Assembly: GCA_012845835.1 (NCBI GenBank)
Contig: JABAKD010000005.1
Span: forward strand, 3,445,075-3,509,074
Direction of reading: 5' to 3'
Length of the DNA: 64,000 nt
Source: Undaria pinnatifida
Taxonomy: Eukaryota > Sar > Phaeophyceae > Laminariales > Alariaceae
The translations under genes were made by a program, and so were the position numbers. The notes below the pieces were generated by a model. That model saw only the letters and a program-made list of their open reading frames with translations, ran no database searches and was not told where the DNA came from. Shown here in pieces: positions 52,452 to 64,000 of this stretch; the first letter of the stretch is position 1, and every line of letters starts with the position of its first letter.

Positions 52452-53339
52452 CACGATGACGTCTGACAAGGCAGGTCCGACATACACACATATATATATA
52501 TATATATGTTGACCGTTCCATGACCGTTCCCTGTTTCCTGTTGAACAATGCCTCTCAAGCACTACAACATGGCATCCGTTCCCGTATCCTAATCCTCGTA
52601 CTCTCTTGCCGTTCTTCCAGGGCACTACAGTACATAACACTAGCCCATCCCGATGAACCGTATAGAGAAGTACATATATAGATGGGAGTTTCGGGAAACA
52701 CCGGCTCCACGAAATAGAGCATGGGTCGAACGAAGACGCATGAGCCTGGTGTGCAGCGATACTGGTCTCCGGTGTTGAGTTCAGGAGTGTGCGACGCGTG
52801 AGAGGTGTGTTGTGCTCGCTCAGTCGCAAGGACGCAATGCATTCGGCTCCCCAGAACCCACTCCCGCAATTCTAGACGGCGAGGCTACGAAGCCCCCCAA
52901 GGAAAAACTCCCAAAACAGTAAGAGACAAAAAAATATCGGTAAGGGACCGGACCGGAAGAACGCTTGAAAACGGCTCAAGACTTACAGCTACTGCAGAGG
53001 GATCACTTTTGGGGCCTTATTTTGCAGTGGCTGGGGGTTACTCGCGCGAGTGACCCCCTTGTTTCTTAAGCTTTCCTTTTGCGATCTTAAAAGCTTTTGT
53101 GCTCTTGTGATTTTTCGGTATGAATCTGCAATGGAATGGCTATCTACGCTGCTGAGCCAAACAAACCACCTGAGTTATTGTGTCAGTGAGGTGCAAGAGT
53201 CACACGGGCAGTGAAAAAGCCCCCCCCCCCCCCCCCCCCACCGCAGCCTCTTTGTGTTCGAGTCCCCGCGACATTGCGATGACGTAAGGCTTAGTTCGGG
53301 TAGGCAATTGGATAATCTGTTATCCACCAGTATATATAT
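52452..53339. other. Intergenic; TRIM T1 fragment at 53285-53326
   Basis: A (TA)n run lies at about 52488-52508 and a C run at 53220-53239. About 53285-53326 (TAAGGCTTAGTTCGGGTAGG, CAATTGG) is a fragment of the T1 LTR. The palindrome variant TTACTCGCGCGAGTGA is at 53038. No gene is supported. Confidence 0.45.
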
Positions 53340-54604
53340 ACAAGCCAGATGATATAAAGGGATGTCTTATTGCTTCAATCGTCAGGTTTGTCCCCTTTGA
53401 GAATTTATAGTTTCCGCGCACATATTGAAATGTCCCGCCCCCCGCCCCCCCCCCCCCCCCCCTCCCCTCCCCCTCCACTGACCTCTTTTTCATAGCAAAC
53501 CCCAACCCTTTCCCCCCCCCCGCCCCTCCGTCCCCCGGTCCCCCCCCCCCCCTTCCGCCTAGTCTGTCCAAACGCCCCACTCACAATCAAAATCGGCCTG
53601 AGTAATAAACACCTATACGCAGTTGATACCACGTCATTATCTTTCTGACCATCCATGACGAAGGTTTCAATTATCCCCCCCCCCCCCCCCCCCCCCCCTC
53701 CCCCTCCAACGCCCCCTCTTTTCCGACCACCTACACGATCGCCTAGACCTAGCACCACGCGTATAACAAGCTGCTACATATCTTTGATCTCACAGCCGAA
53801 GTGTATATGAATATTATTTGTGACCTAAACCTCCTAAAAATCCCCCCCCCCCCCTCTTGCTCTCCCTTACTCAAACGCCCCACCAAATATCAAAATCCGC
53901 CACATTAATAAACACTTCACGCACAGGATATCACCTCATTATCTTTCGAGAGCCATCCATGCCGCTGTGTTCCTCCCCCCCCCCCCCCCCCCCCCCCCGC
54001 CTCGAACGCCCCCTTCTTCCCCATCACCCGCACCTTCGCCTAGACCTAGCACCACACGTATAACAAACTCCTCACCTAAAGCCCTTTCCCCCCCCCCCCC
54101 CCCCCCCCCCCCCCCCACCCCCCACCCTCCCCCCCCCAACCCATCCCAACCCCACCCCCTCGAACACTCCACCCTCTCTTTACTCACTGATTGTACGACT
54201 TACCCCAGGATATACACGATAAACTGATGTATTATTTCCAAAAATGTCACATTTATCCCCTCGAAATAATGTATAGTTTCCAGGCACAAATTGCCCCTTC
54301 CCCCCCCCCCCCCCCCCCCCCGCCCCCCTCCAAACCCGCTCGCTTTTGATCAAAACCAGGCCCCCCCTTTCCCTTCACAGCTGTCAGATTTTGTCCCCCT
54401 CAGAAACGGGTTTTATAGTTTCCGCGCACAGACTGACTAAAATCATCCTGTTGACCCTGATAGCTACACTGTAGCTGTAAGGGGAGTCGCCGACCTATAT
54501 CCTTAATGAGGACACACAACTCGTAATGCGCGCGATCGGAGTATCACACACAGCTTGCAAAGATGAGTTTCGACGAAATCTTCGATCTCACAGCTGGAGT
54601 GTAT
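53340..54604 (+). repeat. Repeat family B, copy 3
   Basis: The most complete plus-strand copy: GATATAAAGGGATGTCTTAT at the left (shared with copy 2), three TATAGTTTCC(G/A)(C/G)GCACA words, five C tracts of up to about 25, CCCTGTTGACCCTGATAGCT, then the end module to GGAGTGTATTTT. No coding sequence survives across the C tracts. Confidence 0.8.
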
Positions 54605-54663
54605 TTTAATTTTTATAATATATACGAATATGAATAGTCACGCGGGCTGGACCCTCTAAATAT

Positions 54664-54702
54664 ATTAACAAATGGCGTCGTCGTCAGGCCATGTTTTTTT
54701 TC
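54664..54702 (+). mobile_element. TRIM T1 interior fragment
   Basis: TTAACAAATGGCGTCGTCG, then CAGGCCATGTTTTTTTT: the LTR end, primer-site word and start of the T1 interior without the rest. A broken copy. Confidence 0.6.
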
Positions 54703-54959
54703 GAGGCGCACACACCAGCAACGCGTGGGAGGGCGCGGTGGACAAATGTGTCAACGAAAACGAGAAACCCGTCCTACTTTTACCGCCCCATCCATCCTTC
54801 CTATTAATAGACCGCTAGGCAGGGGGTGCAGGGCGAAACTATCGATGAAGAAGGGTAGAGCACGAACATCGCACAATCTGTGCCGTGGTACATCAGCATG
54901 AGCGACCAGATTACCTACGACCCCCCCTGGCCCTGAATGGGGAGAGACGAAGACCACAA

Positions 54960-55070
54960 GATAACCCCTCCCCCCTTCGGGTTTGTCTCGAAAGGGAAGC
55001 GTAGTCAATGGCCAAAGAGCAAAGTCAAGCAACAAATGAGTACGCCCCCCCCCCCCCCCCCCCGCTCGCC
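54960..55070 (+). repeat. End module of repeat family D
   Basis: GTCTCGAAAGGGAAGCGTAG, TCAATGGCC, GCAACAAATGAGTACG and an 18-base C tract, as at 26070-26150. Confidence 0.7.
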
Positions 55071-55293
55071 TCCTCGAACTCCTCTCCGAAGGAGTCTACA
55101 CTCGCTCTCTGGTGCTGTGCTGTGCCTGTCGCCCTACGTGGTGCTTCTGTGATTCTTCATTTATTTTGAGAGACATGATGAGTTCAGGTCTACGCTTATC
55201 TGGTATACACAAGTATGCACGTATACGACATCACACCAACTTCGTAGTACACCCGTAACTTTGCTCTTCGTACATGGCACTGCTGCTGTTGTC

Positions 55294-55330
<37 letters not shown>

Positions 55331-57151
55331 GTCCTGCTCAATGCTTGTCCGAGGAAGTATCCGTCGTACATATTCATAAAAAATAAGATACCGTACCGAT
55401 ATCTTCCTCTTTTGCTTCTGTGTTTTGTTTCGCGTATGTATATGGCAAGTTGTATGACATGTATGTGTCCTTCTCGCATGTCGTCATAGATGGCACCTGG
55501 TGCCGAAACACGCCACGTATAATACGTACTAGTACCTCGCACAGGCAGCAGCGACACAGCAGCAGAAGATGAGATACTCTGTACTCTGTACTGCGTAGTA
55601 CTGGTATGTTGGAGAGTGCGAGCCAGAGTGGACCATATCCTGCTGTGGTGCGTACGAGCTCCGCTCCTATGCCACACACCTGCACAACCCTCCGCTCTCT
55701 CATTCGGAAAGAGCCGTGCGAACCCGCGCGCTTTTTTTTGGGCCGTAGTTACTTGAAATTAGACTGCAAGCAGCTGGAGGATAACTTTTGCGCAGTGGAA
55801 TAGCAAGAAAATCTGTACCATAGCACAAAGAATCAACCAATTGCTGTTTCTGTACTTCTACTTCTACGAGTTCCTTTACTAAAACCCCATCAATAACGTG
55901 AGGAAGGGGGGCTTTTTCGCACGTAAAAATACCGATTTACTTGGTGCAGCGAAGATGTGGTTCCAAATATTTGAACAAAAATGTTGTTCTCGTTGTTTTC
56001 CTGCATTTTTGCATTTTTGTATTTATTTGTATTTTTGCAAAATTCTGTATTTTTGTCTGTTTTTGCATTTCTGCATTTTTGCATTTTGTTTTGCGTGTTT
56101 TCCATGTTTTTCTGAGGATTTTGGCCTTAAGTTTATTCATTTCCCCCCCCAAAATTAGTAATTTGTTTCGGCTCCACATCATCTACATCATCTCAAGTCT
56201 CAAGTAGCAGAAGCAAGAAGAAGAAAGGGGAGCGGCGGAGCGCACACAGCGAGCAGCAAGTCAATACAAAAGTCTCCTCTCCCTATTTCTAGGAGCGAGA
56301 AAGCAGCGTGCCCTCTGTCCCAGGAGGCGCACCGCGAGGCACGAGGAGACACAGACAGAGAGACGGGAGGACTACGCCAAGGAGTCACGGCTGGCCGGTA
56401 CAGCTGGCGCTCGGCGCTGCTCAAGAGGTATGCTTTGTTGTCTCGGCGGTTCGCGGCTCCTGCCTCACCAAAATCACCACTTCTACTACTCTACAGACTA
56501 CCGTCACATATATAGACAACCCTGTGGGACAGAATTCGGGGAGCTTGCTCGGGGTGGCCAACCGAAAACCCCCACCAAAACCTGCAGGCTATGCAAAGGA
56601 CACCGGTGCAAGCCGGGATGAGCTCAGCCCCGGTCACGAGGGGCTGCGGGCGCGCTCGCTTGGGGCGTGCCCTCGGTTCCATGTCTCACGAAGTGCGGCT
56701 CTTCTCCGTCCCGTCCTCTCTTTTTTGCTCAGTAAAAGTGCCATCCACCCTTCGTGGTTAGGTTTTTCTTAGACCTTTGCGCGCGTGTTCTGGGATGGGG
56801 GCTCCCCATGGCAATCCTCGAAGCAAACTCAAGCTCCTCCGCGAAGGGTACAGCGGTGGCACACATAGACTGCGAAGAACCCAACAAGGCTTGGCCCACC
56901 TCACGGTCTCTTGGTGCCATGCGACACGCGCGCGGGCGGTTTTCGATTCGAACACGCAAGAAGAGGGGAAGAAGCTGTCGCCTAAAAAAAAAACACCATG
57001 AAAAAAAACAAACGAAAAACAAACGTAAAAAACCATACCCCCTGTCTATGAAGTCGTAGTATACAATTCGTACGTATACTCGTACGATGCAGTTGCTGCT
57101 GCTGTTTTTCCCTGTTTTTTTGGGTACGTTTTTGTTTTACTTGTCATTAGT
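55071..57151. other. Intergenic, (CTG)n and weak frames
   Basis: (CTG)n at about 55299-55327. T-rich GCATTTTTGCATTTTTGTAT repeats at 56000-56100. Around 56560-56620 a short frame reads PKTPTKTCRLCKGHRCKPG, zinc-finger-like but isolated. No gene is supported. Confidence 0.35.
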
Positions 57152-57427
57152 GTGGAGAGGGAGAATGAACAACCGCGTTTTGTTCGCGTGCGGCTCACAC
57201 GTGAAGTACGAGCACTACTGCTGTTCTCTACACCGCACACACAACAGACCAAACACATTTTTGTTGCACAAGGCCTCGATAATTTGGAGAGAATGGAAGC
57301 TGCTAGCATGCTGGCGGTCGACGGCCGCTGCGCTAAGCTGTACCAGGTATCTACTTTCCAGCACTTGGTCGCGCCGAGGCGCCGCTTTGGTGCTCTTGGG
57401 ATGATGCGCACGGCACGGGACGGTTGA
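57152..57427 (+). CDS. Open frame of 91 codons, uncertain
   Basis: Reads NEQPRFVRVRLTREVRALLL, KHIFVAQGLDNLERMEAASM, LAVDGRCAKLYQ, ending MMRTARDG. It looks protein-like in composition. The opposite strand is also open, with a Cys-rich product, so strand choice is uncertain. No domain is recognised. Confidence 0.25.
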   Translation: MERENEQPRFVRVRLTREVRALLLFSTPHTQQTKHIFVAQGLDNLERMEAASMLAVDGRCAKLYQVSTFQHLVAPRRRFGALGMMRTARDG

Positions 57428-59636
57428 TTGATCCCCTTTAGGCCGGTTTCAGTTTTGTGTTTTGTTCGTTTTTTTGTTTGTGTTTTTTCGTGTTTTTCCG
57501 TGACTGTTTTCGAGCGAAAAATAAAGGCCCACCGAAGAGATTATTCACCCAAAACGCATCCAACAAGAGCACAGCAGCACCACTCGCACGCCGTACACCT
57601 TCGTCCTATGTATCTCACTTATGTATTAATAGTAACCGTAGTTGTCAGTACCAGGCACAGGTGTGGGATTTTGTAATATCGTGCTTTTCGCTTTCATTAC
57701 TACGTTGTCTTATCAGTCACCTACTGTTGCTGTACGTACCTATCATAAGGACGTTAATTTTCAATTTCGATCACAAGCACCATCTCGACATGTTTTAGAC
57801 AATCTCGAATCTCGTGTGAAATCAAGTTAAATTCCTAGTTTCATACGTGACAATTCTAAATTCCGGCTTTTCTGACTTGAAAAGGTAAACCGCCACAGCT
57901 GCCGCTGCTATCACGCCACACTCGCAATGCAGTGAATGATACCGCCGTAATGAATGCGCAGAAAATAGGAATGAAACAAGGCCATGAAACCAAAAAGTTA
58001 CGGTATTTGTGGGTAGGCTACGAGTACGAATTCGTGTACTTTTTCGGTTCTCTTCTTTGTTCTGTTGCGTGTTGTGGGTTGGAGGCTGTTTTCTTGTTGC
58101 TTGTTTTGTTGTTCCCGCAGTATCATGCCTAACTCGAACTCGTGGCCCCTCATTATCAATACCGTAGCACGTTGATGCGGTGCCTTGCCAGGCAACAACA
58201 CCCGCACCGCAGCAGGAACCCGCGCTGTCCCGGGCTGATGCGGCACAGTAGTAATCTGTAAGACAAGGTCGTGGCAAGCGATTTTCGCACTGGGAAGCCC
58301 TGCACTAAAGCTTACCGCACAAATTCGGTGCCAGGACTGTACCGATCCATCGTTCGCTGTTCGCCGATGGGGGTCTTCCGAGTTCCAATGGCCCTGAGTT
58401 CCCTCAGCAGCCAGCTGGGGATAGCCGGTGGAGGGGGAACCGGGAGGGTGGGGGGGCGTATACTGGTATACCTGCTTTTGCATCCAGTTTGACCTTATAT
58501 GCTACTTTGTGTATGTAGGTTAACAATCCTTTCAGTCAACCAGTATTTCAAGCCAGTATTTCAAGACAGTATTATTCTAATCAGTGTTTATCAAGCAGTA
58601 TTTTATACGTAATTTTATTTTTCATGAAACACGTCAACTGTGAGTTCGAATATTTTGCGGTCGATACTCACCTTTGCAAGGTGCGTGATGCACCGGCTGC
58701 ACGTTTTTATAAAATGTGTAAGGTATTAGTTACCCTTGGGAGATATTTTTGTACTCGAACCAGTATATACGGAAGTGCTTACCTCGATTTAAGAGCATTA
58801 GGGACTCTTAAGAGCCGTCGAATGAGCATGACACGCGATACCAACAGCAGTCTCGTATATTACCCACAACATAATACATGAATATACCCCCCCCCCCGTC
58901 AAGGGCCATCCCTTCTTCCATTCCAACCACCACACTTCCGTCTCCGATCACCTCATATTTTTCGCTTTCGTTAACCAATCTCTCAGCCACAACCTCCTCC
59001 TCCTGCTCATCTCCGCCAAATTCTTCCGGTGGCGACGGCAGGGGGCGGCGGCTGCGCTGCCACCGACTGCTGACTGCTGCCAGCGTTGTTGCGTAGTCAA
59101 CCCCTTGAGAGCCCCAAAACCCCTTCCTATACTACTTCCAAGTAGTTTGTCCCCAAGAACGGGTTTCCAGTTGTGAAGGCGTGAAGAGCGCTTGTTTCGG
59201 CGTGTCTCGGGGGACTGTTAAACCGGGATGCGCATTGCATTCTTATGGAACCAACCGCCCTACCAGGCACCTGGTATATAGTATTCGTTGAAAGCTCAAC
59301 CAGTACCGCTGACCAATGCTGACTGGATTTCTCAAACCTCGGCTGTGTTGCTGCCTGCCACCTTCACCTTTAGGTGCTTTCTTTCCCAAAAAATGGACGC
59401 TTGCGCTCGAGCTTCCTCTGTTTTTTTGCCCCTTTTTAGTACGGAATTGTGGTCAAACTATTGGAACAATGACGTGTTCTTCGGAAACCTCACGTGTGGT
59501 TTCCCTTCCCCCACACGGCGAGGTCTGCGACTTCTGCGGTGTATAATGTGTTATCCACATCCCGCACCAGTATAATACCGGTACGAGTAATACCAGCACT
59601 TGGTATATATTGCACTAAAAGCACTAAAACTGCACT

Positions 59637-59639
<3 letters not shown>
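57428..59639. other. Intergenic with one B end module
   Basis: About 58625-58700 (CGTCAACTGTGAGTTCGAAT, CTCACCTTTGCAAGGTGCGT) is a diverged family-B end module. A C run at 58889-58897. Nothing else is supported. Confidence 0.4.
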
Positions 59640-59674
<35 letters not shown>

Positions 59675-59690
59675 TATTGCACTACATATT
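59640..59690 (+). repeat. A run and (TA)n
   Basis: About 15 A's followed by a (TA)n stretch of about 25-30 bases. Confidence 0.9.
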
Positions 59691-60009
59691 TAAGCTGCTA
59701 AATCGAACGGGTATCTGTTATCTTTGAAGTATACTGGCGAAATATACTGGCATCAGTGTACTGGTAAAACGAAAGGCGAAGATGACAATAAAATAGAAGA
59801 TAATCTAGTCTGTGCTTTCCAATCGCACCGCCGTTCAAAACGCACTGGTGCTGCTTGTCGCGGAGGTTGAACTGTGAAGGATTATTATTGAGACTTGGAA
59901 CGCACGCACGTCGACACCACACCGTTCACCCGCAGAAAGCCGCCAAAAGTTCTGGCTTCTGGTGCGTGGCAAAAGTAAGTGCTCCGAATTGCGCTATCTT
60001 CGCCCCCCC

Positions 60010-60300
60010 GCACCCAAACTCTCCCCACGGTGCTCCGTCTCGAAAGGGATGCGTGGTCAATGATCTAATGACTAAGGTAAGCAACAAATAAGTACCCCCC
60101 CCCCCCCCCCCCCCCCTTTCCCTTGTTTTGGGTTGACGGGGGCGCGCATTCGTCGTATAATGCGTGGCCGTTGTGCGTAGGACCACAGAGCCTCACACCC
60201 CTACGATGCCGGGACGGAGCACCTCGGGTTTTCACCGACCAGGCAGGCATTGCGTGCACCAATCGCGGGGGGTGGAGGGGCAGAGTCCCCATGTACAACA
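60010..60300 (+). repeat. Repeat family D, both ends in compressed form
   Basis: 60029-60117 is the left end module (GTGCTCCGTCTCGAAAGGGA, GCAACAAATAAGTACCCCC with a 23-base C tract). 60150-60260 matches the right end in inverse orientation (ATGCGTGGCCGTTGTGCGTA, GACGGAGCACCTCGGGTTTT, CACCGACCAGGCAG). Confidence 0.55.
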
Positions 60301-60819
60301 CTATGATACCTTGTACATAGCTTCGTGCAACACCACTCTCTGGTTAGTTGAGGCTGGCCTTTCGACCGACAGTTTTTTTTGGAAAAACGCTACTGCGACA
60401 CGCGCCGGAGCCGCTTCGCCGCCCCTGCCACCCGCTAGCCCCCGAAAGGGTTAGTGTGAGGGGTCGGGGTAGGTCTCGGCCGGCGTGTAAGTTAGAAACC
60501 GACAAAAATCTGTTGCACCAGCTCATGTACAAGGTGTTGTACATAGGGGCACCTGGGGGGAATCGGGGGAAAGACGATGACCCTCCCAGGAGCCGGTCTT
60601 GCTCCTACAGTGTTCACTACTGTACCAGGTACCGGTGACCCGGGGCACTCCTGAAATCACCCTGTATTTTTTTACGAGGTATCAATGTGGGGTTGTGATG
60701 CCTTCCATACCCATGGTACTCCTGGATATACCCTGTGGGAGTATACGAGATATCGATGTGGTTTTGGCTTGTAATTTATTATCTCCGCTTAACAAACGCG
60801 ATAGACGACCCGGCAGCAG
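60301..60819. other. Intergenic, nothing recognised
   Basis: Short frames only. Confidence 0.3.
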
Positions 60820-61450
60820 CAATAGCAATAGCAAAAACAAGAGCAAAAAGAAAAAAAACCGGAATGAAGAGCAAAGCGAGAGCAGGAGCAAAAGCAAGAG
60901 CAGGAACAAGAACAAGAGCAAAGCCAAAGCCCAAACCGAGACCGTAACCAAAACAAGAACAAAAGCAGGCAACAGCCTGCGTGCAGTGGCGACATCGAGG
61001 CGGCGAGTCGTAGCAGGGAAGTTTTATAGTGCCAAGGAGGCGTGTTTCATACTTCGAGGTATGTACATGTGTGAAGTTCCTATATAGTTCCCCCGATTTT
61101 TTGTTGGTCATCGAATCGTGTATTTCCAAAATAAAACACGGTTTCAAAGCAAAAACAAATACAACAACAAAAAAGCAAACTTGAAGCAAAGCAAGAGCAA
61201 AAGCAAAGCAAGAGCGAAGCCAAAACGAAAACCAAGGCCATAACCAAAAGCAAGAACAAAAGCAGGCAACAACCTGCGTGCAGCGGCGGCATTACGGCGG
61301 CGGGTCGTAGCAGGGAAGTTTTATAGTGCCGAGGAGGCGTGTTTCATACTTCGAGGTATGTGCATGTGGGAAGTTCCTATATAGTTCCTCCGGTTTTTCG
61401 TTGTTCATCGAATCGTGTGTTTCCCAAATAAAACGCGGTCTCCAAAGTAT
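60820..61450 (+). repeat. 298-bp tandem duplication with AGAGCAAAAGC hexamers
   Basis: Two copies offset by about 298 bp: a degenerate AGCAAA/AGAGCA array, the hairpin GCAGGCAACAGCCTGC (60964; partner 61262), then GTCGTAGCAGGGAAGTTTTA, GGAGGCGTGTTTCATACTTC, AGTTCCTATATAGTTCC and AATAAAACRCGG. A plus frame across the first hexamer array gives a Ser/Lys/Asn-rich product that simply reflects the repeat. Confidence 0.85.
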
Positions 61451-61907
61451 AACGCTTCTGGTGACATTATCGCGTACCTGGTACACAGCACTGGAGCAGG
61501 AAAACACCAAACACATTATTAGACATGGGTTCCAGGCCATGTCAGAAGCAAGTCAAGTGGCATCGAAATCGACCTCGTATGTGTTCCAGGTGCGGCCCAA
61601 GATGTGGCACTGGTATGACTGGTATGTTGCGCCATGACGCCAGCCAACAAACCCCCTCACCTGTTCGTCCCTGAGAGCTGCAATTCACTCGACCGGTACT
61701 GGGGAACATTAGAAACGCTAAGTTTCAAAGGTATTATTATTGTTTTTGCCCTCCGGCAACATAGCGCAGATGCCGATCCCAATTAAGTGGAACATTCTTC
61801 CGTAAAGCCGTATCAATAATACCTCTTGGGTGTCGATTTTGGCTTTCTGGCAAGATACAATGTCAATCACCTGAAACACCCATTTATGAACATAATAAAA
61901 CAACTTA
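61451..61907. other. Intergenic, nothing recognised
   Basis: No supported feature. Confidence 0.3.
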
Positions 61908-62670
61908 GGCCGGTGCTAATGGAAGGCCAAGAGTTTAACATTTTTCCAGCCAACCTTTTTACTGGACGGTCGCCTAAGGGCTGAATTTTGTAGATTTTTT
62001 TTTTTGGAACTTTCCAGCTTTCCGGAAGAAATGGATTTCTCGCGGCGATCTTGGCCAGCGTCGGCTTGAGAAACTCTCAAGCAGATCTTGGATTAGACGC
62101 GGCGTGATTTCGTGTGCTCCTCTCACTTCGTTCGACGAAATCAACGACGGCGTCGTGAAATCTGAACGTGGCGAGCTCGTTAGGGCTCCGACCTTCCCAT
62201 GGTGTACAGATAGTGCTCACTCTACGGTCGGCGATGCGTGGCGGCGCCGTTCATGCTTCTGTTAAAAGGACACCTTTGGCGGCTGGTGTGCAGAAGACTG
62301 AGACAAGAACTCTCTCGTCTCACAACGTGAACTGGCAAAACATAGAACTTTGAGCGGATTGGACGGAAAGTCACAGGACAGCACAAGCAATCTCCCACGC
62401 CCAAGATGGATCAAGACCAACTCCTCAGCGCTGTAGGTTGTCTCTATTTCGAGATCGAAGGCCAATCATGTTTGGTGGACAATGTTGATCGAGGCTTGAT
62501 GAAAAATTGACAAATTGACCAGTTGGGCCACATGACCAAATAAGAGTCAGAAAAAAAAATAAACTCGTTTTCCCTCATAGCGACGACACTGGTGATCTTC
62601 CAGCAAACAATTCCAAAAACAAGTATGGAAACTTTTTGGTCAAACTATCGGCTTTCCATTAGCACCGGCC
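61908..62670. mobile_element. Non-autonomous PIF/Harbinger-like transposon
   Basis: 763 bp with terminal inverted repeats GGCCGGTGCTAATGGAARGC then CNAKAGTTTRAC. Flanked by TTA on both sides (61905-61907 and 62671-62673), the duplication typical of PIF/Harbinger. No transposase-sized frame lies inside. Its right flank is a family-B end module (62673-62750), so it appears to have inserted at the edge of, or into, a B repeat. Confidence 0.87.
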
Positions 62671-64000
62671 TTAGCTGTGAGATCGGAAATTTGATCGAAA
62701 CTTATATTTGCGAGCTGCGTGTGATGCTTCGATCGCGCGTGCAACGGGGTGTGCATGTCCTCGTACAGACCGGTAGGCCCGTGACTCCTCCCGTGCTAGT
62801 ACCAGGGTTTACAGAACGATTTTAATTGCGGGGTATTAGCCCGTTTGACCACTTGCAAAAGGTTATTGTTGTGCGCACGAAAGCTATATAACCCGCATCG
62901 AGGGGGACAAATGTAGTCATCCGTGGAACTCAGGATGTACATGGCGTCTAATCGCGTCACTCTTCTTCAAAATGAAATAATGACAACCTGCCCCTCTAAA
63001 CGAGGTCAGGGTTGTATGATTCCTTGGGCTGTGGGTTGACTGACTAAAAGTCACCAGCCAGGTATATTACTGTTGGTTGCGGCGGTGCGAAGTATCCAAC
63101 TAATTTTTGTTTTGGGGTTTCCTTGCTTGTAGGAAGGCTTGTTTGGTACGAGGTACGTTTTTCCCGGCGTCTTCAAGTAGTACTACCACGCTGCGAGCAC
63201 GCACGAGAGGTGTTCTGCATCTCATGGCACATGAACCCAACCATCGACTGTGCCGTATTGCGTCTTTCTATTAATAGTGTCCAGTGGATGATGAGCACCC
63301 CCGGCTCGCGTGTCTGAGCGATGCTCGCCCTGAGCAGCCTGTCTATTCAGCGAAGACCAGGCTCAGAAATGTCACCTCGTATGTAGAGCACAGTTTTTTT
63401 TGTGCGTTTCTGGTGGTTGGTAACTTATCCGACACTACGGAGTGTATGACATGGTATTTTTGTATTTTTGCTTAGCTCAATTATGAACCGTGTGGAATCG
63501 TTATTGAACCGCCGGTGATAAATATTCTATTCTCTACGGCACAGTGGTGACCTGTCGTAAAAGAGATCCCAGTCTACTTTCAATGTTGTGTTTGGAGTAT
63601 TTTACTGGCGTTGTGCTACTGAGTGCCGCCCGACCGTTACGACACAATGTAATACCAGTGAGAGGCCCGCAAACGGAGACGGCATGTCCATATTTCTGGT
63701 GCGTCCGTACCGTGTAAAGTCTAATAATCTGAGGCGAACTCTAAAATGTACCTGTTTTGTGATGAAACCCAGAGCTTCGTACACCTGACCGATTTATCAT
63801 GATTTCGGGGTGTAAAACGATGGCAAATCGCGTGTTTTTCACCTCAAGCGGCTCCTTCAACGGGATCCTCCGGAGACGCCTCCGGCGGTCTTTCCAGGGG
63901 GAGCCTCCAGCGGGCCCCTCTCGGCCAGAGGGGGCTTTTTAGTCGACTAGTTGGTTGGCGAAGCTTAAGCCAAATTACAGCCTCAGTGATTACGCGATTA
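62671..64000. other. Intergenic with B end module and T1 LTR fragment
   Basis: 62673-62750 is a family-B end module (AGCTGTGAGATCGGAAATTT, TTTGCGAGCTGCGTGTGATG, TTCGATCGCGCG). 62829-62867 is a minus-strand fragment of the T1 LTR (GGGGTATTAGCCCGTTTGAC, CACTTGCAAAAGGTT). 62880-62920 resembles the GCGCACGAAAGCTAT part of family B. 63000-64000 has no supported gene. Near 63845-63920 a short GGAGCCTCCAGCGG / CCGGAGACGCCTCCGGCGG stretch can form hairpins. Confidence 0.45.

Noticed and set aside
60599-61087. Ser/Lys/Asn-rich protein of 162 residues
   Set aside because: The body is an AGCAAA/AGAGCA simple repeat inside a 298-bp tandem duplication; the second copy does not keep the frame.

Overview
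This is a gene-poor, repeat-dense piece of a eukaryotic nuclear genome. Long introns, many three-base microsatellites (CTG/CAG, CAA, CCG), tRNA-derived SINEs, several families of small DNA transposons, TRIM-type LTR elements and a Ty1/copia relic all point to a multicellular-alga-scale genome. The texture (small spliced genes in a sea of young repeats, frequent CCAGGTACC and TACTCGTA words) would suit a brown alga or another stramenopile. That assignment is an inference from style, not from a marker gene.

Layout. 0-7 kb: pyrimidine-rich degenerate repeats, an approximately 80-bp tandem array (5.56-6.25 kb) and a pentamer array. 7-11 kb: two copies of a 4-bp-TSD MITE, one of them inside a SINE, and a triple-LTR TRIM (8685-9346) with a perfect 4-bp target duplication. 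11-15.3 kb: the only clear host genes, all on the minus strand. These are a two-LysM protein with duplicated exons and, 38 bp beyond its last possible stop, a two-exon TIR-domain protein that keeps the glutamate typical of NAD-cleaving TIRs. 15.9-18.1 kb: tandemly duplicated exon-like fragments. 18.28-20.07 kb: a non-autonomous hAT element with GACCCG minisatellite arms. 21.9-23.8 kb: a CCGTGG-rich foldback element beside a broken RING-H2 gene. 24-39 kb: almost entirely dispersed repeats, many with built-in poly-C tracts, four SINE copies and a 94-bp array. 39.5-43.2 kb: a young but broken copia element sitting in an ATG-rich minisatellite. 43.7-51.7 kb: several copies of a TIR transposon family, a recurring palindrome and a few unassigned ORFs. 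51.7-52.4 kb: a second TRIM that shares the primer-binding site of the first. 53-64 kb: further copies of the poly-C families, a 298-bp tandem duplication and a Harbinger-like element with TTA target duplications.

The genes do not form a pathway, except for the LysM/TIR pair. LysM domains bind N-acetylglucosamine polymers and TIR domains signal in immunity, so their head-to-tail packing may be one spliced receptor-like gene or two neighbours. The most striking repeat-level result is a set of TRIMs with unrelated LTRs that share one primer-binding site and 4-bp target duplications. One of them also carries a tRNA-like T-arm and A/B boxes.
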